Source: Algoriphagus zhangzhouensis (GTDB taxonomy: Bacteria > Bacteroidota > Bacteroidia > Cytophagales > Cyclobacteriaceae). From it: a DNA stretch of 64,000 nucleotides. The translations under genes and the position numbers were made by a program. Numbering within the stretch: the first letter of the stretch is position 1; each line of letters begins with the position of its first letter. Location: contig NZ_FRXN01000004.1 in the NCBI RefSeq assembly GCF_900148515.1, positions 186,001 to 250,000 of the forward strand, read 5' to 3'. The notes under the pieces are model-generated. The model was not told where the DNA came from, did not search any database, and saw nothing but the letters and a program-made list of their open reading frames with translations. This document shows, piece by piece, positions 1 through 7,462 of this stretch.

Positions 1-207
1 CGAATCTATGACTTGGCTGGTAGGATGGTTAGTTCTCTTTCAGAAAATGATTTATTGGCTACTAGGGGCTTATATACTTGGACTGGAACAGACCAAAATG
101 GCAAATTGGTGAGGTCAGGGTATTATGTGCTTCTGGTTGAGTTGTTTAATTTGGAAGGAGAGAAAATTTCGATTAAAAAAACAATTGTTGTAGCTCAACG
201 CTTATAA
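1..207 (+). CDS. C-terminal end of a secreted protein with a FlgD/T9SS-like tail (partial)
   Basis: The reading frame is open from base 1, so the start lies outside the window. The 68 visible residues read as a beta-rich tail: RIYDLAGRMV, then TWTGTDQNGK, then SGYYVLLVELFN. This is the pattern of FlgD-like Ig or type IX secretion sorting tails at the end of large exported Bacteroidota proteins. The rest of the protein is unknown, so no function can be given. A TTG at position 13 could be taken as a start, but the sequence before it continues the same conserved motif, which supports a truncated gene. Confidence 0.6.
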   Translation, partial: RIYDLAGRMVSSLSENDLLATRGLYTWTGTDQNGKLVRSGYYVLLVELFNLEGEKISIKKTIVVAQRL

Positions 208-276
208 AATATTTTACATAGGAAAATAAAATAAATAGGAAATTCTGTAAATTTGATTTGTAAATCATTTACACCC

Positions 277-447
277 ATGGACTCAGGAGTTATCAATTCA
301 GCCATCAAAAAGCTTTGCCTCACAGAAGGGAAAAGTTTGAAAGAAGTGATTCAATACCTCAAATTGAAATATAAAATAGATGCCGATGAGGCAGTGCTTC
401 AAAAGAGGTTAGAGAAAATTGTCACCAATGAAAAAGCCGTTGCATAA
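277..447 (+). CDS. Small hypothetical protein, 56 aa
   Basis: I do not recognise this family. The ATG at 277 gives a 56-residue, lysine- and leucine-rich, probably helical protein (MDSGVINSAIKKLCL at the N-terminus). A TTG at 253 in the same frame would add eight residues but is less likely. The last codons run into the terminator hairpin at 431-456, so stop codon and terminator overlap, as often seen for short real genes. There is no signal peptide or membrane segment. It lies 70 bases after the preceding truncated gene and may be in its transcript. Confidence 0.45.
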   Translation: MDSGVINSAIKKLCLTEGKSLKEVIQYLKLKYKIDADEAVLQKRLEKIVTNEKAVA

Positions 448-456
448 CGGCTTTTT
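431..456. terminator. Bidirectional rho-independent terminator
   Basis: Perfect 11 bp inverted repeat AAAAAGCCGTT / AACGGCTTTTT around the loop GCAT. A-run on one side and T-run on the other let it work for the plus-strand small gene and for the minus-strand peptidase gene ending at 472. It overlaps the 3' end of the small gene. Confidence 0.85.
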
Positions 457-471
457 CTGATTTTATAGGAA

Positions 472-1539
472 TTATTTTTCGTCTTTGTAGATGAATACCT
501 GGGCATCTTCACCTGCCTTTCGGAAACCTCGATACATTCCTTCAGAATTGAAAGGCATGGCGATCGTTCCATTTTTGTCAATCGATATTATTCCGCCAGA
601 ACCCTTGATTTTCACCAGTTGTCCCATGACGACATCATCTGCTGCTTCAGGTAAGCTTTTGCCAGCATAGCGCATTTGTGATGCGATTTCATGTCCTACA
701 ACTGTTCGGATAAAAAACTCACCATGGCCAGTTGCGGAAACAGCGCAAGTTTCATTGTCAGCATAGGTTCCAGCTCCGATGATGGGAACGTCGCCAACTC
801 GCCCATAGCGCTTGTTGGTCATACCGCCAGTAGAAGTGGCAGCGGCGATATTTCCGTCTTTATCCAATGCTACTGCACCGACGGTCCCGAATTTTCTATC
901 CTTGAAAAATGGGTCCTGAAGCTCCAATTCCATAAGCGCACTGTGATCTAATTGGGTCTTTTCGGTTTCCCTTACTTTTTCCAATTGTTCAAATCGGAAG
1001 TCTGTGTAGAAGTAGGAAGGGGCTACAAGCTCAAGTTCTTGTTCTGATGCGAACTGTTCGGCTCCTTTTCCAGTCATAAATACATGGACAGATTTTTCCA
1101 TCACTGCTCTGGCTGCTGTGATTGGGTTTTTGACATTGGTTAACCCCGCAACTGCTCCAGCATTTCGATCGACACCACTCATAATTGCAGCATCCATTTC
1201 ATTTTTGCCTTCATTGGTGAAAACTGCACCTTTGCCCGCATTAAAAAGCGGGGAATCTTCCATCACCATCACAGCTGCCACTACAGCGTCTAAGGATGAG
1301 CCTCCTTTTTCTAAAACAGAATAACCAGCATCTAAGGCTTCTTTCAACTTTGCTCTATACTCAGCCTCTTTTTCAGGGCTCATATTTTCTCTTTTAATAG
1401 TTCCTGCGCCTCCATGGATGGCTAAAGCAAACTCCGTTTTTGGGCTTGCCTCATGAACTTCTTCTTTTTTCTCTACGCTAACACTACATGAAAATAAGGT
1501 CCAAGCTAATGTTAGAAATAGTAAACTTTTGGTTTTCAT
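472..1539 (-). CDS. Isoaspartyl peptidase / L-asparaginase (Ntn-hydrolase), lipoprotein
   Basis: Plant-type asparaginase / isoaspartyl aminopeptidase, an N-terminal-nucleophile hydrolase that cleaves itself into two subunits before removing beta-aspartyl residues or deamidating asparagine. The N-terminal half carries the family motif AIHGGAGT near residue 41. The autoprocessing site is GTVGAV with Thr219 as the expected nucleophile, followed by IAAATSTGG. Length (355 aa) fits the family. The N-terminus is a lipoprotein signal with lipobox LFSC and Cys18, so the enzyme is probably anchored on the periplasmic side of a membrane. It stands alone on the minus strand, opposite its neighbours. Substrate preference cannot be told from sequence. 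Confidence 0.92.
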   Translation of the reverse strand: MKTKSLLFLTLAWTLFSCSVSVEKKEEVHEASPKTEFALAIHGGAGTIKRENMSPEKEAEYRAKLKEALDAGYSVLEKGGSSLDAVVAAVMVMEDSPLFNAGKGAVFTNEGKNEMDAAIMSGVDRNAGAVAGLTNVKNPITAARAVMEKSVHVFMTGKGAEQFASEQELELVAPSYFYTDFRFEQLEKVRETEKTQLDHSALMELELQDPFFKDRKFGTVGAVALDKDGNIAAATSTGGMTNKRYGRVGDVPIIGAGTYADNETCAVSATGHGEFFIRTVVGHEIASQMRYAGKSLPEAADDVVMGQLVKIKGSGGIISIDKNGTIAMPFNSEGMYRGFRKAGEDAQVFIYKDEK

Positions 1540-1717
1540 ATTATTCGGTAAAATTCGTCAGACTAAATACTTTATTTTTCTTGAGAGTAAGAAAATAGAT
1601 TTCTGTTTTTTTGATGATCGGGGTCTGGGAATCTTTGTAAATCCAAGTGGTAATTTTATTTTAGGGAACTTTTAAAAGAAATAATCGTCCCAGTACTATC
1701 AACTAAGTAATACTACT

Positions 1718-2101
1718 ATGAGCCAGGAAGGAAAAACAGCTTATTCCCAAGAGGAATTAAAGGAATTTGAAGCGATCATCTTGCAAAAACTTGCGGTGGC
1801 AAAAGAGGAGTTGAGCTCATTGAAAGAAACGCTAAGCAAGAAGAATGATAGCGGTACAGACAATACGGCTTCTACTTCCAAATTGCTAGAAGATGGAGCA
1901 GATACTTTGGAAAGAGAAAGTATGAGTCAATTGGCAGCCCGTCAGCAGAAGTTTATAATCAATTTGGAAAACGCACTGATCCGTATCAAAAACGGTACTT
2001 ATGGGGTTTGTGTGGATACCGGTAAATTGATCTCTAAAGAGCGTCTGAAAGCTGTTCCTCATACCATGCATTCCATCGAAGCAAAGTTGGCTAAAAAATA
2101 A
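1718..2101 (+). CDS. TraR/DksA-family protein with degenerate zinc finger
   Basis: 127 aa protein with the DksA/TraR layout: a long charged coiled coil (about residues 10-85) and a short C-terminal knob. The C-terminal segment IKNGTYGVCVDTGKLI matches the DksA zinc-finger entry, but only one cysteine (Cys98) of the usual four is left, so it probably does not bind zinc in the classical way. Family members act through the RNA polymerase secondary channel to change promoter response. Only 3 bases separate it from scpB, so the two are probably co-transcribed. The missing cysteines are common in Bacteroidota homologues, as far as I know. Confidence 0.8.
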   Translation: MSQEGKTAYSQEELKEFEAIILQKLAVAKEELSSLKETLSKKNDSGTDNTASTSKLLEDGADTLERESMSQLAARQQKFIINLENALIRIKNGTYGVCVDTGKLISKERLKAVPHTMHSIEAKLAKK

Positions 2102-2104
2102 GTT

Positions 2105-2665
2105 TTGGATTTCTTACATCGGCACATAGAGGCATTAATCTTTTGTAACCCTGAGCCATTAGCGAAGGGAGATATTCAAAAGTGCCTTGCGGAAATGTTT
2201 GAGGCGGATGTGCCAATGGAGCATATTGATCAGGCGATCTCTGAGCTTCAGGAAAAATATGCGCAAGAGGAATCATCTTTTGCCTTGGAGCATTTGGGAG
2301 GAGGCTATCAATTTTTAACAAAGCCAGCTTACCAGCCAAGTATTGCGATTTTATTAAAGCATCAAAGCCAAAAAAGACTCTCAACTGCGCAGATGGAGAC
2401 TCTTTCCATTATTGCTTATAAGCAGCCAGTGACCAAAGGGGAGTTGGAACAAATTCGTGGTGTAAATTGTGATTATTCCGTTCAAAAGCTATTAGAAAAA
2501 GAGCTTGTAGAAATTAAAGGCAAATCAGAATCCATCGGTAGACCACTTTTGTACGGAACCTCAGGAAAGTTTATGGAGTATTTTGGAATCAATTCCATTC
2601 AAGACCTACCGCAGCCCAAAGATTTTACACAGCCTGATAACCAGATAGGGGAGGAAAGAGAGTAA
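2105..2665 (+). CDS. scpB: Segregation and condensation protein B (ScpB)
   Basis: ScpB is the winged-helix subunit of the bacterial SMC-ScpA-ScpB condensin that compacts and separates chromosomes. The N-terminus LHRHIEALIF matches the conserved ScpB start (helix-ALIF), and the middle contains the hallmark TLSIIAYKQPVTKGELEQIRG with the second winged helix after it (VQKLLEKELVE, GRPLLYGTS). The best start is TTG at 2105, three bases after the stop of the DksA-like gene, because no ATG precedes the conserved N-terminal helix. Length 186 aa is normal. scpA is not in this window. Confidence 0.93.
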   Translation: MDFLHRHIEALIFCNPEPLAKGDIQKCLAEMFEADVPMEHIDQAISELQEKYAQEESSFALEHLGGGYQFLTKPAYQPSIAILLKHQSQKRLSTAQMETLSIIAYKQPVTKGELEQIRGVNCDYSVQKLLEKELVEIKGKSESIGRPLLYGTSGKFMEYFGINSIQDLPQPKDFTQPDNQIGEERE

Positions 2666-2751
2666 TAGTAGGTAATCATCCATTGCAGTAAACAAAAGTT
2701 AAATTATAGTGCTGAAAAATCAAGACTTAATCTGCCGAAAAAGAAATTACC

Positions 2752-3375
2752 TTAACCTATCGCTTTTACTTTGGCCAGTTGGGCTATAAGATATTTTCTC
2801 CCCGAATTTACTTCTTCACAGAGGACTCGAGTTCTTCGAGTCTCTCCCTTTTTAAATATTCTTCCCGAAAGTTCAAATTGAATCCCTGGTTTCAAATCTG
2901 ATAAGAAACAAGTGTTGTCTTCCAATTCGACAGGGTCGTATTTGCTTAGCTCCTTCATCAAAAACAAGTCTCTTGCTGAACTGGCTTTTGGTGCTTTCAT
3001 ATGTCTTTGAAGTGGGATTAATAGGTCTCTAGGGAAAACCCAAGGAGTCAGCATCGGCTGCATCAGTTGCTGAAAAGTGCTTTTCCATTCTGCTCCATGA
3101 GGGGGGATGTTGTACCCAAATTTCAAAAACGTATGAAGGTGAGCAACCTCATGAATGAATGTGATCAAAAATTGAAAGCGGTTCAAATCGCTATTGATAG
3201 TGATGGTCTGGATAGACTGATCTCTTCTATATCTAAAGTCGCCAAGTTTAGTCTTTCGGCTTCTGGAGATTTTAAAATGAAAAGGAGTTTTGGTCCATAG
3301 CTCAAGGCAATAATCCAAGCTGTGTTCCGGGACTTGTGGTTGTAATATTTTGCGGAGTTTATCCGAGTTGTCCAT
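2752..3375 (-). CDS. SprT-like zinc metallopeptidase domain protein
   Basis: 207 aa protein with the zinc protease motif HEVAH (His75, Glu76, His79) inside FLITFIHEVAHLHTFLKFG, and a third probable metal ligand in HGAEW (His93). This is the arrangement of SprT/SprT-like proteins, related to eukaryotic Spartan. The C-terminal third (GIQFELSGRIFKKGETRRTR) resembles the beta-rich end of the Bacteroidota members. There is no signal peptide, so it acts in the cytoplasm. Its target is unknown. It is convergent with scpB and lies downstream of the acidic lipoprotein gene, from which it is separated by a terminator. Confidence 0.85.
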   Translation of the reverse strand: MDNSDKLRKILQPQVPEHSLDYCLELWTKTPFHFKISRSRKTKLGDFRYRRDQSIQTITINSDLNRFQFLITFIHEVAHLHTFLKFGYNIPPHGAEWKSTFQQLMQPMLTPWVFPRDLLIPLQRHMKAPKASSARDLFLMKELSKYDPVELEDNTCFLSDLKPGIQFELSGRIFKKGETRRTRVLCEEVNSGRKYLIAQLAKVKAIG

Positions 3376-3385
3376 AGTGAAAAGT

Positions 3386-3419
3386 ACAAAAAAAGAGTCC
3401 CGAAATGATCGGGACTCTT
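3386..3419 (-). terminator. Rho-independent terminator of the acidic lipoprotein gene
   Basis: 11 bp perfect stem AAGAGTCCCGA / TCGGGACTCTT (3393-3403 and 3409-3419) with loop AATGA. On the minus strand it is followed by a T-run (A-run at 3388-3394 on the plus strand), so it ends transcription coming from 3441-3650 and shields the protease gene. Confidence 0.85.
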
Positions 3420-3440
3420 AAATTTTTTGGAAGTAAAGAA

Positions 3441-3650
3441 TTACTTAACTTCTTCGACTACCTCTTCAACAACTACCTCTACAGAGTCAGTAGTATCTTT
3501 GATAATTTCTTCAGTAGCTTCAATAGTTTCAGTAGCAGTTTCTTCAACGATTTCAACTACCTCAACAGTCTCTTCTTTAACTTCTTTGTTTCCGCATGCA
3601 GCAGTGAATGCTAGACCTGCGATTGCGAAAATTGCAAATACCTTTTTCAT
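3441..3650 (-). CDS. Small acidic Val/Glu/Thr-rich lipoprotein, 69 aa
   Basis: Signal peptide with lipobox FTAAC; the mature protein starts at the cysteine followed by GNKEVKEE. After that the sequence is almost only Glu, Val, Thr, Ile and Ala (EEVVEEV-type repeats), so it is strongly acidic and probably extended or helical on the membrane surface. Similar tiny acidic lipoproteins are common in Cytophagales but have no known function to my knowledge. It has its own promoter (TACCTTTG at 3676-3683 on the minus strand) and its own terminator, so it is a single-gene unit that may be well expressed. Confidence 0.7.
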   Translation of the reverse strand: MKKVFAIFAIAGLAFTAACGNKEVKEETVEVVEIVEETATETIEATEEIIKDTTDSVEVVVEEVVEEVK

Positions 3651-3675
3651 TTTTTGTGGTTTTCTTAATTCGACG

Positions 3676-3707
3676 CAAAGGTATTTCTAATTTTTCCAAT
3701 TTTGCAA
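3676..3707 (-). promoter_or_regulatory. Bacteroidota-type promoter for the acidic lipoprotein
   Basis: On the minus strand, TACCTTTG (3683 down to 3676) matches the -7 consensus TAnnTTTG exactly. TTG at 3707-3705 lies 21 bases upstream, the spacing expected for the -33 element. The start codon follows about 26 bases after the -7 box. Confidence 0.65.
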
Positions 3708-3726
3708 TAGCAGTTCAAATATTTTT

Positions 3727-5040
3727 TTACTTACTCTTATAAATAATTTTTACCGGAACTCCCTCAAAATCAAAGTTTTCACGCAGTCTGTTTTCCAGGA
3801 ATCGTGTGTATGGACTTTTGATGTATTGGGGTAGATTACAGAAGAATGCAAAGACCGGATTTTTGGTCGGCAACTGAGTTGCGTACTTGATTTTGATGTA
3901 CTTTCCTTTCCATGCTGGCGGAGGGTATCTCTCGATTTCTGCGAGCATGACATCATTCAATTTAGAGGTTGCAATTCTTCTCGTTTTGTTTTCATAGACC
4001 TTCACTGCCAACTCGATCGCTTGGAAGATTCTTTGCTTCTCGGTCACAGATGTAAAGATGATTGGAATCCACTTATGTTCACCCAATCTTTCCATCATGT
4101 CATCCTTGATCTTGTTCATGGTCTTGTGATCTTTTTCGATCAAATCCCACTTATTGACCATAATCATGACACCCTTGTTGTTTTTGATAGCCAATGCAAT
4201 CAAATTGATGTCCTGAGATTCCAAGCCCCTTGATGCGTCTACCATTACAATGATCACATCAGATTCTTCCAATGTTCTCAAGGAGCGCATCACAGAATAA
4301 AACTCAATGTCTTCTTTGACTTTGGCTTTCTTTCTGATTCCAGCTGTATCGGTAATGATAAAGTCTTGGCCATACAACTTATATCTAGTATGGATAGAAT
4401 CTCTGGTAGTACCTGCTTCGTTGGTTACTATCGATCTTTCCTTACCTAAAAGTGCATTTAGGTAAGAGGACTTACCTACGTTGGGTCTTCCCAAGATGGA
4501 TATTTTAGGAATTCCAGCGTCTGGATCTTCATCCCCCTCATCTTCGAAGTGAGTAATCATCTCATCCAATAATTCACCGGTACCACTTCCACTCACGGCA
4601 GCGATCGGGAATATCTCAAAGTTACTTATTCCCAAAGCGTAAAATTCATTCGCCATGAGAGACTTTTCTAAATTGTCTGCCTTATTGGCGACGATATAAA
4701 TCGGTTTATCAGTGCTTCTCAGTTCGTTTGCAAATTCCTGGTCTAGATCTGTCAAACCATCATTGCAATCCACTACAAACAGGATCACGTCAGCTTCTTC
4801 CACAGCCAGTTTTACTTGCTTGCGGATTTCTGCTTCATAGATGTCATCTGATCCAATCACATATCCTCCCGTATCGATCACTGAGAAAAACTTTCCAGAC
4901 CACTGAGCATGTCCATAGTGACGATCACGCGTCACGCCGCTCATGTTGTCCTCAATCGCTTTTCGCTCTTCCACCAAACGGTTGAAAAGTGTCGATTTCC
5001 CTACGTTAGGTCTCCCTACAATTGCTACAATGTTTGCCAT
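3727..5040 (-). CDS. der: Ribosome biogenesis GTPase Der (EngA)
   Basis: Double-GTPase needed to mature the 50S ribosomal subunit. Both G domains are visible: first P-loop GRPNVGKS at residues 9-16 with DTGG switch II, and second P-loop GRPNVGKS at about 184-191 with DTAG and NKWD. The C-terminal KH-like domain follows (about residues 350-437, ending FEGVPVKIIYK). I place the start at 5040 (MANIVAIVGR), because the seven extra residues upstream would overlap the end of era; with this start the two genes are one base apart and form an operon. Confidence 0.96.
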   Translation of the reverse strand: MANIVAIVGRPNVGKSTLFNRLVEERKAIEDNMSGVTRDRHYGHAQWSGKFFSVIDTGGYVIGSDDIYEAEIRKQVKLAVEEADVILFVVDCNDGLTDLDQEFANELRSTDKPIYIVANKADNLEKSLMANEFYALGISNFEIFPIAAVSGSGTGELLDEMITHFEDEGDEDPDAGIPKISILGRPNVGKSSYLNALLGKERSIVTNEAGTTRDSIHTRYKLYGQDFIITDTAGIRKKAKVKEDIEFYSVMRSLRTLEESDVIIVMVDASRGLESQDINLIALAIKNNKGVMIMVNKWDLIEKDHKTMNKIKDDMMERLGEHKWIPIIFTSVTEKQRIFQAIELAVKVYENKTRRIATSKLNDVMLAEIERYPPPAWKGKYIKIKYATQLPTKNPVFAFFCNLPQYIKSPYTRFLENRLRENFDFEGVPVKIIYKSK

Positions 5041-5041
5041 A

Positions 5042-5935
5042 TCAAGTTGGGTCGTACCCAAATTTTTTCAGTTTCTGTTTGTTTTTTCTCCAGTCAGGTT
5101 CCACTTTGACGAAGGTCTCCAAATGCACCTGTTTGCCAAAAAAGGCCTCCAGTTCTTCGCGGGCTTCGATTCCCACTTTTTTGAGCATTTTTCCTTTTTC
5201 GCCAATGATTATTCCTTTCTGGCTGTTTCTTTCCACGAAGATGGTTGCTCTCATTCTGATGATGCGGTTATTTTCATGAAACTCTTCTATCCCTACTTCT
5301 GTGCTGTAAGGGATTTCTTTTTTGTAATTCTTAAAGATCTTCTCCCGAATGATCTCGGAGGCAAAGAACCGCTCTGGACGGTCAGTTAGTTCCTCTTTGT
5401 CGTAAAAAGCGGGATGCTCTGGCAATCTTTCCAGAATTTCCTGCAGAATACGCTCCGTATTGAATTTTTCCTGAGCAGAGATTGGAATGATAGCATCTGA
5501 TTTCAATCGATCAGTCCAGTATTTAGTAACTTCTTCCAGCTGCCCTTCTTTGGCCAAATCAATTTTGTTGATTACCAATATGACTGGGATACCAGAATTG
5601 TTGATACGCTCAATGATTGACTCAATATCGGCTTCCGTTTCATATAGATCAGTCACAAAAAGAATGATATCCGCATCTTCCAATGAAAGATTGACGAAGG
5701 TCATCATGCTCTTGTGAAGCTCGTATTGAGGCTTCAGCATTCCAGGAGTGTCAGAAAAAACGATTTGGTAGTCGTCAGAATTGATCAATCCCAAAATTCT
5801 GTGTCGGGTGGTCTGAGCTTTGGATGAAATTATCGAAAGTCTCTCACCTATAAGGATATTCATCAGTGTAGACTTCCCCACATTGGGCTTTCCTATGATA
5901 TTTACGAATCCTGCTTGGTGAGATTTTTGAGTCAT
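5042..5935 (-). CDS. era: GTPase Era
   Basis: Era binds the 3' end of 16S rRNA and checks 30S subunit assembly. The G domain shows the P-loop GKPNVGKS (residues 15-22), the SDTPGM switch region and NKID. The C-terminal KH domain carries IGEKGKMLKKVGIEAR, the RNA-binding GxxG-type loop. 297 aa is the usual length. It is the first gene of the era-der pair on the minus strand, preceded by a TACCTTTG box at 5951-5958. Confidence 0.97.
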   Translation of the reverse strand: MTQKSHQAGFVNIIGKPNVGKSTLMNILIGERLSIISSKAQTTRHRILGLINSDDYQIVFSDTPGMLKPQYELHKSMMTFVNLSLEDADIILFVTDLYETEADIESIIERINNSGIPVILVINKIDLAKEGQLEEVTKYWTDRLKSDAIIPISAQEKFNTERILQEILERLPEHPAFYDKEELTDRPERFFASEIIREKIFKNYKKEIPYSTEVGIEEFHENNRIIRMRATIFVERNSQKGIIIGEKGKMLKKVGIEAREELEAFFGKQVHLETFVKVEPDWRKNKQKLKKFGYDPT

Positions 5936-5950
5936 TTTATAAAATTTTTA

Positions 5951-5989
5951 CAAAGGTACTTGATTTTTGAGAGTTTGTCCTTACCTTTG
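5951..5989. promoter_or_regulatory. Back-to-back promoters for era and for the tRNA region
   Basis: Two exact TAnnTTTG boxes lie 23 bases apart on opposite strands: minus-strand TACCTTTG at 5958-5951, reading toward era, and plus-strand TACCTTTG at 5982-5989, reading toward the initiator tRNA. For the plus-strand box a TTG at 5960-5962 gives a 19-base spacer. No good -33 element is seen for the minus-strand box, so that half is weaker. Confidence 0.55.
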
Positions 5990-6054
5990 TATCACAATTC
6001 GCCGGAAGGGCAGTTCGAAACAGAAAAATAAAGGAATTTTCCTTAAAAATATAT

Positions 6055-6119
6055 CGCGGGATGGAGCATCCACGATAGCTATCGGGAGGTAGCTCGTTGG
6101 ACTCATCTTAGCAAAGGCA
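6055..6119 (+). pseudogene. Broken duplicate of the initiator tRNA gene
   Basis: The first bases CGCGGGATGGAGCA are identical to the start of the intact initiator tRNA at 6123. Then a 19-base stretch containing the perfect palindrome CGATAGCTATCG replaces the D-loop bases GTT, after which the tRNA sequence resumes (GGTAGCTCGT, an anticodon region CTCAT) with mismatches in the anticodon stem, and stops before the T arm. It cannot fold as a tRNA. It lies directly before the intact copy and in the same orientation, so it would be in the same primary transcript. Confidence 0.7.
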
Positions 6120-6122
6120 TAT

Positions 6123-6195
<73 letters not shown>

Positions 6196-6200
6196 CTACG

Positions 6201-6228
6201 AGGACACTAGAAATAGTGTCCTTTTTTA
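6201..6228 (+). terminator. Terminator after the initiator tRNA
   Basis: Stem AGGACACTA / TAGTGTCCT with GAAA tetraloop, followed by TTTTTT. Confidence 0.9.
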
Positions 6229-6303
6229 TTTTATTCAAATTTTGGTAAAAGGTGATTTTCGAAAGACCTAAATCTCTCCAAATCCTTACTTAAAAAATAT
6301 CAA

Positions 6304-6339
6304 AACACCTTCCGAAGCAAGCCCGCTTCAGAAGGTGTT
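6304..6339 (-). terminator. Terminator of the Tat-exported protein gene
   Basis: Outer stem AACACCTTC / GAAGGTGTT (6304-6312, 6331-6339) with an inner GAAGC / GCTTC stem. On the minus strand an interrupted T-rich stretch follows, so it ends the gene that stops at 6345. Confidence 0.8.
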
Positions 6340-6344
6340 CTTAT

Positions 6345-7055
6345 TTATCCCAAACTAGAATCGATATAGGCAATTTTATTTTCTGCCAGTCGTCCCAAAG
6401 CCCAAACTCCAGATGGTGCAGATAGTATTCCCGGAAGGGTTCCTGCAACAAAGTCTTTGTAGACATCTTCTTGGTTCAGTCCCATTTTCTGAGCTACAAA
6501 CATGGAGTTTACTTTTCGTGCCATATCACAAACACAGAAAACAGCTCCCTGGTCCTGCAAACCTTTGATGCCAGCCAATCCAGGAAGCGGAAATACTCCA
6601 TCTTCAGGGATATAATAGGGGTTTTTCAAAGCCGGTTGTTTTGTGATGGGATCATTGTAGCCGAAAAATTCACCTAGCTTGTACTTTGCAATTGTTTCAT
6701 CATTCAAGGCAAAGATCATCCCGTGGTGGCGAAGAACATTGAATATGCCCAGTTGTTCCCCTGGAGTTCCAGTTTCAGCATTGGTCATGTAATAAACATT
6801 GGACCAAATAAATCCCCATGGAATGGCTTGTGAAATGTCATAAGAGACTGGATGCTTTTTCTTGCCAACTTTTTTGATTTCCTCATCCAATTCAGCGCCT
6901 CCAGCTCCCATATTTTTTAAAGCAAAGTCAGGTGAGGAATTAGAGTTGATTTCAGCTTGAAGACTGTTTGGAAGTAAACTGATGCCAGTAGCAACGGCAC
7001 TGGTGGCGAATAGCCCAATAAAATTTCTTCGCGATTTTAAGTTGTTCTCTTTCAT
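6345..7055 (-). CDS. Tat-exported protein, possibly DsrE-like
   Basis: The N-terminus KSRRNFIGLFATS is a twin-arginine signal, so the 236 aa protein is folded before export. The mature part contains FNVLRHHGMIFALND and GAVFCVCDMARK, a pattern of beta strand, small residues and cysteines that reminds me of the DsrE/DsrF sulfur-carrier fold (compare DsrE proteins with a conserved Cys in the middle). I cannot confirm this by alignment. The C-terminus ends GVWALGRLAENKIAYID. The gene stands alone with its own terminator and a 400-base upstream region holding palindromes. Confidence 0.6.
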   Translation of the reverse strand: MKENNLKSRRNFIGLFATSAVATGISLLPNSLQAEINSNSSPDFALKNMGAGGAELDEEIKKVGKKKHPVSYDISQAIPWGFIWSNVYYMTNAETGTPGEQLGIFNVLRHHGMIFALNDETIAKYKLGEFFGYNDPITKQPALKNPYYIPEDGVFPLPGLAGIKGLQDQGAVFCVCDMARKVNSMFVAQKMGLNQEDVYKDFVAGTLPGILSAPSGVWALGRLAENKIAYIDSSLG

Positions 7056-7417
7056 AATAAAAGGTTGTTTAAAATTTGAAATGATTAAAAAAGTATCGCT
7101 GATGAAAGGACTCCGGTACTCTGTATTGCCTCTAATTAACTAATTAGGAAAGGATTTTTATTCTATTTAAAGCCCCAATTCTCGACACTCTTTGTACTCT
7201 ATGTGATATTGAAGTTTTGATCACAGTTATATCAGAATGAAATAGCAATCTTGATAGGTCAAAATTGCAAAGGGGCGATTGAGGATACTACACCCTATAG
7301 AGTGATTTTTGAAAATCACACAATTGTGTGATACAAATTGGATAGAGTTTTTTCTTTGAATATGTGGCCGGTATAATGGAGGTGAAAACTTGGTTTATTT
7401 CCCTTCATTGGAAATTA
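7056..7417. other. Intergenic region with two palindromes
   Basis: No coding region seen. It holds the inverted repeat CTAATTA-AC-TAATTAG (7132-7147) and a perfect 18 bp palindrome ATCACACAATTGTGTGAT (7315-7332). Both could be operators for the Tat-exported protein gene or hairpins. The rest is AT-rich without clear promoter boxes. Confidence 0.4.
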
Positions 7418-7443
7418 AAAAGCCAACCCTAGGGTCGGCTTTT
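7418..7443 (-). terminator. Terminator of the crystallin-aerolysin gene
   Basis: Stem AAAAGCC-ACCC / GGGT-GGCTTTT with one A/C mismatch and a TA loop, 20 bases after the stop codon on the minus strand. Confidence 0.75.
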
Positions 7444-7462
7444 AATAGTGTTGTTCTTTGTA

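Noticed and set aside
691..951. 86-codon plus-strand frame inside the isoaspartyl peptidase gene
   Set aside because: Shadow frame opposite a clear enzyme gene with matching motifs.
3427..3690. Ser/Thr-rich plus-strand frame opposite the acidic lipoprotein
   Set aside because: The minus-strand frame has a full lipoprotein signal, promoter and terminator; the opposite frame is its complement.
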